From positions 1-52,734 of the forward strand of contig JAPKZQ010000039.1 in assembly GCA_026393675.1 (NCBI GenBank): a stretch of 52,734 nt of DNA. Reading direction: 5' to 3'. The DNA comes from Acidobacteriota bacterium. GTDB lineage: Bacteria > Acidobacteriota > Vicinamibacteria > Vicinamibacterales > JAKQTR01. Position numbers and translations under genes: made by a program. The notes under the pieces were generated by a model, which saw only the letters and a program-made list of their open reading frames with translations, was not told the DNA's origin and did no database searches. Positions 1-8,299 of this stretch are shown here, in pieces. Position 1 is the stretch's first letter; the number at the start of each line of letters is the position of its first letter.

Positions 1-3
1 CTA

Positions 4-1097
4 ATGACATCTGCATAAATAATGGCACAGTCAGCGCAAAAAAGAGGGAAGGGCCGAGTGGGTAATGCAGCCTCGGAGGTTGCGCCGGTTGGCGCGAATG
101 GTCTCCAGAGATTCGATCACGGCGACCATCAGCTCCGGGAGATCATGCGCCTGGCCATTCGCGAGTCGTTGCTTGGCCAACTTCCAGACGCCCTCGTCGG
201 GGTTGAACTCCGGCGCATAGGCAGGGAAGCGTTGCAGGTGCATCCTCGTGGTGCGCGCGCACAGCTCCCGTACGAGCTTGCCCCGATGGGGATTTCCGCC
301 GTCCCACAGGACGACGATGTGCCCGCGGATCTGCCGGAGCAGTTGGCGTAGGAAGTCGCGGGCCTGGAGTTGTCGGATGTTCTCCGTGTAGAGCTGAAAG
401 TGCAGGTTGAGGCGTTGGCGGCGGGGAGACACCGAGATCCCCGAGATGACGGAGAGCCTGTCGCGTCGATCGACGTGGTGCACGGTGGGCGTCTGGCCCA
501 CGGGAGCCCAGGTGGCGGCGATCGAGGGGGTCAGCTGGAAGCCCGATTCGTCGGCGAAGACGAGGTGGGCCCCCAACCGCTTGGCGTTTTTTTTACCCGC
601 GGCCAGTCCTCCCGGATGAAGCGGCGAATGTCCGCCTTGTTGCGCTCAAGCGCCTGCTTCTGCGGCTTCTGGTGGCTCCAGCCCAGCGCGTGCAGGAGCC
701 GGCCCACGTGATCGCGGTGATAGCGCACGCTGAACGTCTTCGAGATGACCTCGGCCACCCGAGCCGTCGTCCACAACTGGTTGGCGTAGCCGGCGGCCAG
801 CGCCCCCTTGAGCAACACCCACACCAGCCGTCGCCCCTCGACACGCGACAGCCTGGGTGGGCGACCCGGCGAGAAGCGCACCTTCAACGCCTTCTGCCCA
901 CCCTTCCGTCGGGCATCGCGCCAACGCTTGACCGAGCTCGCAGAACACCGGATGCGCCGACCCACCGCATGGAGCGACAACCCCTCATCCAGGAGCGCCA
1001 GCGCCCGATGCCGCCGATCTTCCAGCAAGTCCGCCGATCCTCGAAGTCGCATCGCGCACCTCGAGGAACATTGTACCATTATTTATGCAGCAGTCTT
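4..1097 (-). mobile_element. IS630-family insertion sequence
   Basis: Imperfect terminal inverted repeats bound the element. The left end (4-29) and the right end (1072-1097, read as reverse complement) share CTGCATAAATAATGG plus most of the outer bases. TA dinucleotides at 2-3 and 1098-1099 flank the ends, the target duplication expected of IS630/Tc1-type elements. The interior encodes a single DDE transposase split over two frames. The element has landed inside the SEL1-protease gene to its right, whose stop codon now comes from the inverted repeat. The rest of that gene should lie left of the window. Confidence 0.85.
31..1079 (-). CDS. IS630 family transposase, two frames joined by probable -1 frameshift
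   Basis: Cut-and-paste DDE transposase. The upstream frame (531-1079) carries the helix-turn-helix region (GLSLHAVGRRIRCSASSVKRW). The downstream frame (31-576) carries the catalytic triad: D in VFADESGF, D in VVLWDGGNPHRG and E in FNPDEGVWKLAK. The frames overlap and are joined at a run of eight A residues (587-594, minus strand). A -1 slip there turns VKKTPSG into VKKNAKRLGAHLVFADES, giving a continuous protein of about 345 residues, the normal size for the family. Programmed frameshifting on an A-run is known in IS elements, so this is probably functional rather than a mutation. A second Met (1052) could be the true start. Confidence 0.82.
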
Positions 1098-3578
1098 TAG
1101 TTTCCAGGAAACTATGGCGACGACCTCACGAGTCTTCGCGTCAATGATCGGGCCACCGCTGTTGCCGGGATTGAGAGCCGCGTCTGTCTGGATCAGAGTG
1201 ACGCCACCGGCAAGACGAAGCCCGCTGACCACCCCACGCGTCAGCGTGTAGTCGAGCGCCAGAGGGTTGCCGATGACGTGGACCTCTGTGCCGACGTTCG
1301 GGTTACTTCGCGCTGGGGCGAGGGTGAAGCAGTCGCCCGAACAGTTGATCTGAATTAACGCCACATCCGCTTCGGGGTTGCTGCGTAGAACCCGAACGGC
1401 AAGCTGCCGGCCGTCTCGAAGTGTGGCCTTTAGCGAGCCCTGCTTGTCCACGACGTGGTGATTCGTGAGCGCAAGGCCATCTCGGGTGATGAGAACTGCG
1501 GTGCCTGTGCCGAGGGAACCACTCAGACCGACCACAGCGGCCGCACTCCGCTCAAACATGTCCAGGTTCCGACTCGGGTTCCTGTCTTCAGGCTTCAGTT
1601 GCAGAATCGACGTCGGAGTCGGCGCAACACGCCGCCAGTTGGTCACTGTCTCAAATGGAGCAGTTGATGACGATGCCGCCGTCTCAGATGAAATAGATGG
1701 CGTTGGTGCGGCGACCCATGCTCGGGCTCGCCTCTGAGCCTCGGCCAATTGTTCGGGGGGCAATTCCTCGGCGATCAACTCTCTGAAGTTGGCGTAATTG
1801 ACTTGGTCGTTGCCCGACGAACGTGAAGCAGCCAGGTTCGTCCACTTGTGAGCCTCGATGTAATCCTGCGGCACGCCCTGCCCCTTGAAGTACGCCCAGG
1901 CAAGTCTGAACTGCCCCGACGCCTCCCCTTGGTCGGCGGCCTTGCGATACCACACCACGGCCTGCCCGTAGTCCTGTGAGACACCTTGGCCGGCGGCGTA
2001 CTTCAGGCCCAAGTTATCCTGCGCTCTTGCGTTCCCCTGCTCAGCCGCTTTTCGATACCACGCCACCGCTTGCCCGTCGTCCTGGGGAACACCTTTGCCA
2101 GTGTCGTACATGTTGCCAAGGTTGAACTGCGCCGCCACGACGCCTTGCTCGGCAACCTTGCGCATCCACGCCGCAGCTTCTCCGTAGTCCTTCGGGACAC
2201 CGCGGCCTTCTGCGTAAATATAGCTAAGGGTCCACTGCGCTCTCGCGACTCCCTGCTCGGCGGCCTTGCGCCACCACGCCGCCGCCTCCACCGGGTCTTG
2301 CGGGACACCTCGGCCATCTCTGTACATCACGTCCAGGTCGAGCTTCGCGCCCCCGTGTCCTTGCTCGGCGGCCTTACGCCACCACGCCACCGCCTGCCGG
2401 TCGTCCTGCGGGACACCGCGACCGGTGGCGTACATCTGGCCCAGGACGTACTGCGCTCTTGCGTTCCCCTGCTCGGCGGCTTTGCGGTACCACGCCACGG
2501 CCTGCCCGTCGTCTTTCGGCACGCCTCGGCCGGAGGCGTAGGCCGTGCCCAGGTTGTACTGCGCTACCGCACCACCCTGCTCGGCGGCTTTGCGAAACCA
2601 CGCCACCGCCTGCCCGTCGTCTTTCGGCACGCCTCGGCCGAAGGCGTACGCCGCGCCCAGGTTGTCCTGCGCGGCCGCGTGCCCCTGCTCGGCGGCCTTG
2701 CGAAACCACGCCACCGCTTGCACGTAGTCCTGCTTGACACCGCGGGCGTCTCTGCACATCTCTCCAAGGTTGAATTGCGCCTGCGCGTCCCCTTGCTCGG
2801 CGGCCTTACGCCACCACGTCACTGCCTGCACATCGTCCTTCGGCACGCCTTGGCCGAAGGCGTACCTTACGCCAAGGTTGTACTGCGCGGTTGGGTATCC
2901 TTGTTCGGCGGCCTTGCGAAACCACACGACCGCCAGCCCCTCGTCCTTCGGCACGCCGCGGCCTTCCCCGTACCTCCAGCCCAGGGCGAATTGCGCTTCC
3001 ACGCTGCCCAGCTCCGCTGCCTTGCATGTCCACGCTACGGCTTGCACGTCATCCTTCGGCACGCCTGAGCCTTCGGCATAGCTCAGGCCCAAGAGGTACT
3101 GCGCGGCCGCGTCCCCTTGCTCAGCGGCCTTGCGAAACCACACCACAGCCTGGACTGCGTCCTTTGTAACACCCATGCCCAGGGAGTACATCAGGCCAAG
3201 GTGGCGCTGCGCCTCCGCGAGTCCTTGTTCAGCCGCTTTGCGAAACCACGCCACGGCCTGCACGAAGTCCTGTGGAACTCCCTCGCCGGTGGCGTACATC
3301 ACGCCAAGGAAGCACTGCGCCCGCGCGTGTCCTTGCGCAGCGGCCTTGCGCCACCAGGCAACGGCCTGTGAGTTGTCCGGCGGCAACCCCTGGCCGTCGT
3401 GGTACATCAAGCCCAGGCTATACTGCGCCTCGGCGTCGTCCCGTTCGGCACGCGTCCGCAGGTCCGTCAACGCCTTCTGTTTGTCCTGGGCATTCGCCGG
3501 CGTGACCTGGGCCCGCAACCCGTCGGCGGACACGCCCACCATCAGCACAAGGGCGAGGGTCGCTGTCACTTTTCGCAT
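1083..3578 (-). CDS. SEL1-repeat protein with C-terminal trypsin-like protease, 3' truncated by IS630
   Basis: Residues 1-24 form a signal peptide, so the protein is exported. Residues 49-588 are fifteen SEL1 (TPR-like) repeats of exactly 36 residues, e.g. AxAQYNLGxxYAxGRGVPKD followed by QAVAWFRKAAEQG. After a Ser/Thr-rich linker comes an HtrA-like S1C protease domain: His in LTNHHVV (about 708), Asp in EADVALIQI and Ser in GNSGGP (about 806). The reading frame ends SWKLKTAA, where the last codons and the stop come from the IS630 end, so the final beta-strands of the protease fold are lost. Start ATG has GGAG six bases upstream. The catalytic triad is present, but the domain is probably not foldable as it stands. 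The SEL1 array suggests a protein-binding scaffold that directs the protease. Confidence 0.85.
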   Translation of the reverse strand: MRKVTATLALVLMVGVSADGLRAQVTPANAQDKQKALTDLRTRAERDDAEAQYSLGLMYHDGQGLPPDNSQAVAWWRKAAAQGHARAQCFLGVMYATGEGVPQDFVQAVAWFRKAAEQGLAEAQRHLGLMYSLGMGVTKDAVQAVVWFRKAAEQGDAAAQYLLGLSYAEGSGVPKDDVQAVAWTCKAAELGSVEAQFALGWRYGEGRGVPKDEGLAVVWFRKAAEQGYPTAQYNLGVRYAFGQGVPKDDVQAVTWWRKAAEQGDAQAQFNLGEMCRDARGVKQDYVQAVAWFRKAAEQGHAAAQDNLGAAYAFGRGVPKDDGQAVAWFRKAAEQGGAVAQYNLGTAYASGRGVPKDDGQAVAWYRKAAEQGNARAQYVLGQMYATGRGVPQDDRQAVAWWRKAAEQGHGGAKLDLDVMYRDGRGVPQDPVEAAAWWRKAAEQGVARAQWTLSYIYAEGRGVPKDYGEAAAWMRKVAEQGVVAAQFNLGNMYDTGKGVPQDDGQAVAWYRKAAEQGNARAQDNLGLKYAAGQGVSQDYGQAVVWYRKAADQGEASGQFRLAWAYFKGQGVPQDYIEAHKWTNLAASRSSGNDQVNYANFRELIAEELPPEQLAEAQRRARAWVAAPTPSISSETAASSSTAPFETVTNWRRVAPTPTSILQLKPEDRNPSRNLDMFERSAAAVVGLSGSLGTGTAVLITRDGLALTNHHVVDKQGSLKATLRDGRQLAVRVLRSNPEADVALIQINCSGDCFTLAPARSNPNVGTEVHVIGNPLALDYTLTRGVVSGLRLAGGVTLIQTDAALNPGNSGGPIIDAKTREVVAIVSWKLKTAA
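1815..3434 (-). repeat. 15 x 108-bp tandem SEL1 coding repeats
   Basis: Fifteen direct repeats of 108 bp encode the 36-residue SEL1 units. Repeats 8-10 and 13 are the most alike at the DNA level (shared GGCGTGCCGAAAGACGAC-type segments), suggesting recent duplication by unequal exchange. Confidence 0.85.
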
Positions 3579-3742
3579 TGCGGTCTCCGTGTAGCGGGGG
3601 CGGACGGATGAGAGTCTAGCCGATCGAGACGACTAAGACGCCGGCGAGTGCTGGCGTGTGCGGCATCGGTTGTCCCTTGCGTGTGGGGCGCTGCGGCGCA
3701 GATCCGACTGGCGCCCTTCGGTGTGTACGGAGGCTGGCTTCC

Positions 3743-3804
3743 GAGAGCACCACCAGAGCACCACTGGATGATCTTCTCACCGAGCACCACCCAGAGCACC
3801 ACCG
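3743..3804. repeat. Short direct repeat cluster (GAGCACCAC x4)
   Basis: GAGCACCAC occurs four times (3745, 3756, 3782, 3794), arranged as two pairs about 37 bases apart in the otherwise empty 3579-3870 interval. No coding or regulatory role is apparent. Confidence 0.4.
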
Positions 3805-3836
3805 GAAACACCAACGCCCGACCACTTGGCCGGGCG
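3803..3836 (-). terminator. Likely rho-independent terminator of tRNA-Val
   Basis: On the minus strand, downstream of the tRNA, a nine-pair hairpin (CGCCCGGCC, loop AAGT, GGTCGGGCG; 3815-3836) is followed by TTGGTGTTT. Stem strength and position fit a terminator; the T-tract is interrupted. Confidence 0.5.
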
Positions 3837-3870
3837 TGTGCTGTTCAAGGCCGTATTTATTGGTTTAAAT

Positions 3871-3945
3871 TGGTGGGCGCTACTGGATTCGAACCAGTGA
3901 CCCCCGCCGTGTGAAGGCGGTGCTCTACCGCTGAGCCAAGCGCCC
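3871..3945 (-). tRNA. tRNA-Val (CAC)
   Basis: A full cloverleaf reads on the minus strand: acceptor GGGCGCT/AGCGCCC, D-arm with GGTAGAGC, anticodon stem CCGCC/GGCGG around loop TTCACAC (anticodon CAC), T-arm with GGTTCGAATCC, and encoded CCA. It decodes GTG. Confidence 0.95.
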
Positions 3946-4099
3946 GACCCTGAGAATTGCCTAACGCTGTCAGTCTAATGGATTCGCAGCCGCGCGGGCA
4001 ACATCTCCGGCAGTTCCTACTTTGGGCTCGATTGGCACCCGCGATGCGCGGCGAAGTGCCGCGACGCGCTAATCAAGAACGAGCCAGGGCCTCGCAGGC

Positions 4100-4960
4100 C
4101 TACTTCCTGGTTTCCGGCAGACGGCGCCGCGCCGGGCCGTCGTAGCGATGATCCTTGACGTCGACCTGCCGCATCGGCGCCTCGCGCGTGCGCTCCTCGG
4201 CGGCGTGCGCCAGCAGGCCCGGTACCCGCGCGATGATGAACACGCCGTTCGCAATCTCGGGATCGAACCCCAGATCGCCACAGATGGCGGCAATGGCGCC
4301 ATCAACATTGATGGGCAGGGGATGGCTCGCACGATCCGGATCGGCATTGAGCACCCGCTCGACCACGCGGAGCATCCTGCAGTGCTCGTCGTCGAGTTCC
4401 AGTTCGTGCGCCATCTGCAGCAGTCGCGCCGCGCGCGGATCGCGCGTGTGAATGCGATGGCCGAATCCAGGTGGCGCAGGCGCGCGTTCAAACCACTCCG
4501 CCAGCACGCGGCTGGCCGCCACGTCATAGCTCGTGCCCGTTCGGTGGATGTCGAGACCCTGCTGAAGGAACCGCAGGCACGATTCGATGTCGCCCCCGTG
4601 GTAGGAGCCAAATCCCAGGATGCCCGCCGCGACCGAATTGCGGAGAGACGCCCTTGTCGTGGCCACGTGTCGCGCGGCGAGCGTTGACGGCGGCGTCACC
4701 CCGTGGTCGATCGACGCCACCAGCACGGCGCCGAACAACTTTCCAATGTCGCGTGTCGGGAGCTCACCGCGGAGCAGCAGGTAGACGGCCTCGGCAAACG
4801 ACACGCGCCCCATCATCTCGTCGACCGGATAGCCGCGGATCTCGATTTCGTTGGGCGCGATGCGTGTCAGCGCGGTGGCCCATCCAGCGGAGTGTTTCGG
4901 GGAAGGGCCGTCCCTTTTCGGTACGCGCCGCCGGCCGGGTCGAGTGGCCTGGTCGTCCAT
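4100..4960 (-). CDS. Citryl-CoA lyase / citrate synthase-family protein
   Basis: A 286-residue member of the citrate synthase superfamily, shorter than true citrate synthase (about 430) and close to the citryl-CoA lyase domain of ATP-citrate lyase. The family's key residues are visible: His in GFGSYHGGDIE, His in GFGHRIHTRDPRA, Asp in INVDGAIAAICGDLGFD and Arg in FIIARVPGLLAH. It would cleave or form citryl-CoA or a related 2-methylcitrate-type thioester; the substrate cannot be told from sequence. It sits 10 bases after upp on the same strand and is probably co-transcribed with it. No citryl-CoA synthetase subunits are nearby. Confidence 0.75.
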   Translation of the reverse strand: MDDQATRPGRRRVPKRDGPSPKHSAGWATALTRIAPNEIEIRGYPVDEMMGRVSFAEAVYLLLRGELPTRDIGKLFGAVLVASIDHGVTPPSTLAARHVATTRASLRNSVAAGILGFGSYHGGDIESCLRFLQQGLDIHRTGTSYDVAASRVLAEWFERAPAPPGFGHRIHTRDPRAARLLQMAHELELDDEHCRMLRVVERVLNADPDRASHPLPINVDGAIAAICGDLGFDPEIANGVFIIARVPGLLAHAAEERTREAPMRQVDVKDHRYDGPARRRLPETRK

Positions 4961-4970
4961 AGAAACGCCT

Positions 4971-5609
4971 CTACAAGGTGCCGTACAGGCGGTCGCCGAA
5001 GTCGCCGAGCCCGGGCACGATGTACTTCCGTTCGTTCAGACGCTCATCAATGACCGGTGTGTAGATGTCCACGTCCGGATGGTGGCGCTCGACGAGCGCA
5101 ATGCCTTCAGGCGCCGCCACGATGCACAGGATCTGGATTGTGCGCGCGCCAGCCTGCTTCAACAGGTCAACGGCTTCGACCGCGCTGCCTCCGGTCGCCA
5201 GCATCGGATCGATCATCAACACGTAGCAGTCCGCCAATCCCGGCGGCAGCTTCGAGTAGTAGCGCGACGCGATGGCGGTGAGTTCGTCCCGCTGCAACCC
5301 GATGTGTCCCACCCGCGCTCCTGGCACCAGTTCCAGCACCGCATCGAGCATGCCGAGCCCGGCACGGAGCACGGGGACGACGACGACATCGGAAGCGACG
5401 CGTTGGCCTTTGGCCACGCCGAGAGGGGTCTTAATGGTCGCGGGTTTGGTCGGCAGCGCCCGCAGCGCCTCGGTGGCGAGCAGCACGCTGATGCGAACCG
5501 CCATACGACGGAACTCGTCGGGTGCGGTCCGTTCGTCCCGCAACGACAGCAGGATGTCCTGGACCAGTGGGTGCTGAACAATGTGGACTGGCACGGGCAA
5601 ACTATACAC
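4971..5609 (-). CDS. upp: Uracil phosphoribosyltransferase
   Basis: Salvages uracil to UMP using PRPP in the cytosol. The 212-residue length matches the family. The PRPP-binding loop is VLMIDPMLATGGSA, preceded by VPVLRAGLGMLD and followed by the uracil-binding C-terminal region IVPGLGDFGDRLYGT. The start is uncertain: GTG at 5609 gives the longest frame, but GTG at 5594 (before HIVQHPL) aligns better with typical N-termini. It is divergent from the amidohydrolase gene, with 56 bases between them, and lies upstream of the citryl-CoA lyase-like gene. Confidence 0.92.
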   Translation of the reverse strand: MYSLPVPVHIVQHPLVQDILLSLRDERTAPDEFRRMAVRISVLLATEALRALPTKPATIKTPLGVAKGQRVASDVVVVPVLRAGLGMLDAVLELVPGARVGHIGLQRDELTAIASRYYSKLPPGLADCYVLMIDPMLATGGSAVEAVDLLKQAGARTIQILCIVAAPEGIALVERHHPDVDIYTPVIDERLNERKYIVPGLGDFGDRLYGTL

Positions 5610-5665
5610 GAAGGTCCCGGGTGACTGCCACCCTAGTGTGACGGCTCTGGGATAAGATCTGCGCT

Positions 5666-7117
5666 ATGCGATTCACCATCCATTCCGTCCGCCGGTCATC
5701 GCTCACCCTGGTTCTCGCTATCGTCGTTTCGCTGGTCTGTACCGCGAGTCTTGTGGCCCAGACCCCGCTCCAATCGGTCTCGATCGTCATCACCGGAGGG
5801 ATCGTGGTGACGGTGGATGCCCAGTGCAAGGTGTTGTGGCCCGGAGCGGTCGCTATTGACGGCCAGAAGATCGTGGCGGTGGATACGCCGGAGAACATCG
5901 CCAAACGGTATCGAGGCGCCCAGGTGATTCAGGCGGGCGGACACGTCGTGATGCCCGGTCTCATCAATACGCATACACACGCGGCGATGGTGATGTACAG
6001 GGGCCTGGCCGATGATCTGGCCTTGATGGAATGGCTCCAGAAGTACATCTTTCCGGCCGAAGCCAAGACGGTGTCGCCCGAACTGGTTCGCGTCGGGACG
6101 AGACTGGCTGCGCTCGAGATGATTGAGTCCGGGACCACGCTTTTCACGGACATGTATTACTTCGAAGAGGAAGTTGGCCGGGTCGCAAGGGCCGCCGGAC
6201 TGCGGGGCGTGCTCGGGGAGACGATTATCGGCTTCCCCGTCGCGGACGCGAAGACGCCAGCCGAAGCGCTGGCCCGGGCGGAGCGGTTCATTCAGGAGTT
6301 CAAGGGCGACTCACTCGTCATCCCCGCGGTCGCGCCGCATGCGATGTACACCAACGACACGGCAACGCTGATAGCGGCCCGCGACTTGGCGCGCAAGTAC
6401 GGCGTGCCGCTCCTCACCCACGTTGCCGAGACGCAGGACGAAGTCAAGACGTCGAACGACAAGTACAAGATGTCACCGGTCGCCTACCTGGAGTCGATCG
6501 GATTCTGGGGACCGACGACGCTCGCGGCGCATTTCGTGCACGTGAGCGATGAGGACCTCGCGATCCTGAGGAAGCGCGGTGCCGGGCTGTCACACAACCC
6601 CGAGAGCAACATGAAGCTGGCCAGCGGCGCGGCACCAGTGTCGAAGGCGCTCAAGGCCGGCATCAACGTCGGCCTGGGCACTGATGGCGCGGCCAGCAAC
6701 AACGACCTCGACATGTTTGAGGCGATGCGACAGGCCGCGTTCCTGGGCAAGTTGGCGGAGAATGACCCCACGGCCGTGTCTGCGCGAACGGCGCTCGAGA
6801 TGGCGACCATCGGCGGTGCCCGGGCGCTGGGGATGGCGGATCGAATCGGCTCGCTCGAGCCCGGCAAACTGGCGGACGTGATTGTCGTGTCGATGCAGTC
6901 AGCGCGTCAGACGCCGCTCTACAACCCCATTTCACATCTGGTGTATGTGACGCGTGGAGACGACGTCCGGACGACCATCGTCAACGGCCGGATCCTGATG
7001 CGGAATCGCCGCGTGCTGACGCTCAACGCGCCAACCGTCATCGCCGATGCCGTGGCGCTGGCAAAGAAGGTGAAGGCCGCCGTCGAGACGGCGGCTCAGT
7101 CCAGCGCGCCCAGGTAG
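5666..7117 (+). CDS. Exported amidohydrolase, SAH/MTA deaminase-like
   Basis: A 483-residue metal-dependent hydrolase of the amidohydrolase superfamily. Metal ligands are visible in NTHTHAAM (HxH), PHAMYT, THVAET and LGTDGAASNNDLDMFEAMR. The family closest by motif is S-adenosylhomocysteine / 5'-methylthioadenosine deaminase (and chlorohydrolases such as TrzN/AtzA). An N-terminal hydrophobic stretch ending TASLVAQ looks like a Sec signal peptide, which is unusual for a cytosolic salvage enzyme and suggests a periplasmic role. Its last 22 bases overlap hpt tail to tail. Both neighbours (upp, hpt) are nucleobase salvage genes, which supports a purine-type substrate; this is inference. Confidence 0.82.
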   Translation: MRFTIHSVRRSSLTLVLAIVVSLVCTASLVAQTPLQSVSIVITGGIVVTVDAQCKVLWPGAVAIDGQKIVAVDTPENIAKRYRGAQVIQAGGHVVMPGLINTHTHAAMVMYRGLADDLALMEWLQKYIFPAEAKTVSPELVRVGTRLAALEMIESGTTLFTDMYYFEEEVGRVARAAGLRGVLGETIIGFPVADAKTPAEALARAERFIQEFKGDSLVIPAVAPHAMYTNDTATLIAARDLARKYGVPLLTHVAETQDEVKTSNDKYKMSPVAYLESIGFWGPTTLAAHFVHVSDEDLAILRKRGAGLSHNPESNMKLASGAAPVSKALKAGINVGLGTDGAASNNDLDMFEAMRQAAFLGKLAENDPTAVSARTALEMATIGGARALGMADRIGSLEPGKLADVIVVSMQSARQTPLYNPISHLVYVTRGDDVRTTIVNGRILMRNRRVLTLNAPTVIADAVALAKKVKAAVETAAQSSAPR

Positions 7118-7623
7118 GGGAGATTGCGGTACTGCTCGGCGTAGTCGAGGCCGTAGCCCACCACGAAGCGGTCCTCGATGGTGAAGCCGATATAGTCCAC
7201 CTTCACCTCGATGACACGCCGCGACGGCTTGCTCAGCAGGCATGCGGTCTTCAGCGACTTTGGCCCGCGGGCGTGCAGGATTTCCTGCAGATAGGCCAGC
7301 GTCAGCCCCGTGTCGACGATATCCTCGACGATGATGACGTTGCGTCCCTCGAGTCCCGTGTCGAGGTCTTTCAGGACACGGACTTCGCCCGACGATGTGG
7401 TGTTCTTGCCGTAGCTCGACACCGCCATGAAGTCGATGGTGACCGGCCGATCCATGGCCCGGATGAGATCGCCCAGAAACATGAATGCGCCCTTGAGGAC
7501 GCTGACGAAGTGCAACTGGGGCTCGTTGGCGAAATCGCGGCGGATTTCCGCAGCCAGTTCCTTTACACGCTGCTGGATCTCCTGCGCGGAGATGATGACG
7601 GTTTTGGGTTCTTCGTACGCCAT
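7096..7623 (-). CDS. hpt: Hypoxanthine phosphoribosyltransferase
   Basis: Converts hypoxanthine (and usually guanine) plus PRPP to IMP/GMP. At 175 residues it has normal family length. The PRPP loop is NVIIVEDIVDTGLTL; LKGAFMFLGDL and VDYIGFTIEDRFVVGYGLDYAE are the other family signatures. Start ATG at 7623. Convergent with and overlapping the amidohydrolase gene. In many bacteria hpt lies beside tilS/ftsH; here it does not. Confidence 0.93.
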   Translation of the reverse strand: MAYEEPKTVIISAQEIQQRVKELAAEIRRDFANEPQLHFVSVLKGAFMFLGDLIRAMDRPVTIDFMAVSSYGKNTTSSGEVRVLKDLDTGLEGRNVIIVEDIVDTGLTLAYLQEILHARGPKSLKTACLLSKPSRRVIEVKVDYIGFTIEDRFVVGYGLDYAEQYRNLPYLGALD

Positions 7624-7817
7624 AGGCGAAAGAGACTAGCATAGGTCCCGAGCGGCGTGGAAATCGGCCGGCGGCATCAGGGGGCTTGGTTTGCAACGCG
7701 GGCGGCCCCGGACTAGGATGTATCGATATTGAAACACCCGCGCGGATCGTCAAGCGGGAGACTTGTCGTCTGCAGCGGCCCAGCGGTCGTTGCTGCGCAT
7801 CACCATCAGGAGGGCGT

Positions 7818-8108
7818 GTGGCAAAGGGATTGAACCCAGCGGACATTAATAAGTATGCGCGGATTGGCGCGGCCGTAAAGCTGGCCGAACTCGAGCAGGA
7901 GATTGCGGCCCTGCGGCGCGCATTTCCAGGCCTGACCTCGTCAGCCGGCGCGGCAAAGGCACCTGCGGCCCCGGCGACGAAGGGTGCGTCGGCGGCGAAA
8001 CCGGCACGGCGGCGCGGCAGAAAGCGCCCGATGAGCCCGGCCGAGCGCAAGGCCGTGTCCGAGCGGATGAAGAAGTACTGGGCCGACCGGAAAAAGACGA
8101 AGAGCTGA
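7818..8108 (+). CDS. Small coiled-coil / Lys-Arg-rich protein, histone-like tail
   Basis: A 96-residue protein. I chose GTG 7818 because AGGAGGG lies just upstream (7808-7814) and the conserved-looking part begins there; longer upstream frames are low complexity. Residues 5-40 form a short helical/coiled-coil segment (KLAELEQEIAALRRAF), residues 41-70 are Ala/Pro/Lys-rich, and the end RKRPMSPAERKAVSERMKKYW resembles basic nucleic-acid-binding tails in bacterial histone-H1-like or NUMOD3-type proteins. No enzymatic motif is visible. DNA binding is a guess from composition. Confidence 0.6.
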   Translation: MAKGLNPADINKYARIGAAVKLAELEQEIAALRRAFPGLTSSAGAAKAPAAPATKGASAAKPARRRGRKRPMSPAERKAVSERMKKYWADRKKTKS

Positions 8109-8126
8109 ATCGGCTGAGAGGAAGAG

Positions 8127-8200
8127 TGGAGCGGGCTACGGGAATCGAACCCGTCTAGCTGGCTTGGGAAGCCAGAACATTACCACTATGCTAAGCCCGC
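8127..8200 (-). tRNA. tRNA-Gly (CCC)
   Basis: Minus-strand cloverleaf: acceptor GCGGGCT/AGCCCGC, D-loop AGTGGTAA, anticodon stem CTGGC/GCCAG with loop TTCCCAA (anticodon CCC), T-arm GGGTTCGATTCCC, U discriminator typical of tRNA-Gly, encoded CCA. Confidence 0.95.
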
Positions 8201-8299
8201 TCGAAAGACCGGCCACGCCGACTAACCACGTGCCGGGCGACTCCGAATTATAGCAGAGTCTCCCGGCGCAACTCGGGCCGCGGCTGCGTACGGACTGAA

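Noticed and set aside
1986-3171. Long plus-strand frames opposite the SEL1 array
   Set aside because: They are periodic shadows of the 108-base repeats in the real minus-strand gene.
3648-3914. Plus-strand reading frame ending LVGATGFEPVTPAV
   Set aside because: It is the well-known artefact of translating the reverse strand of a tRNA gene (tRNA-Val 3871-3945).
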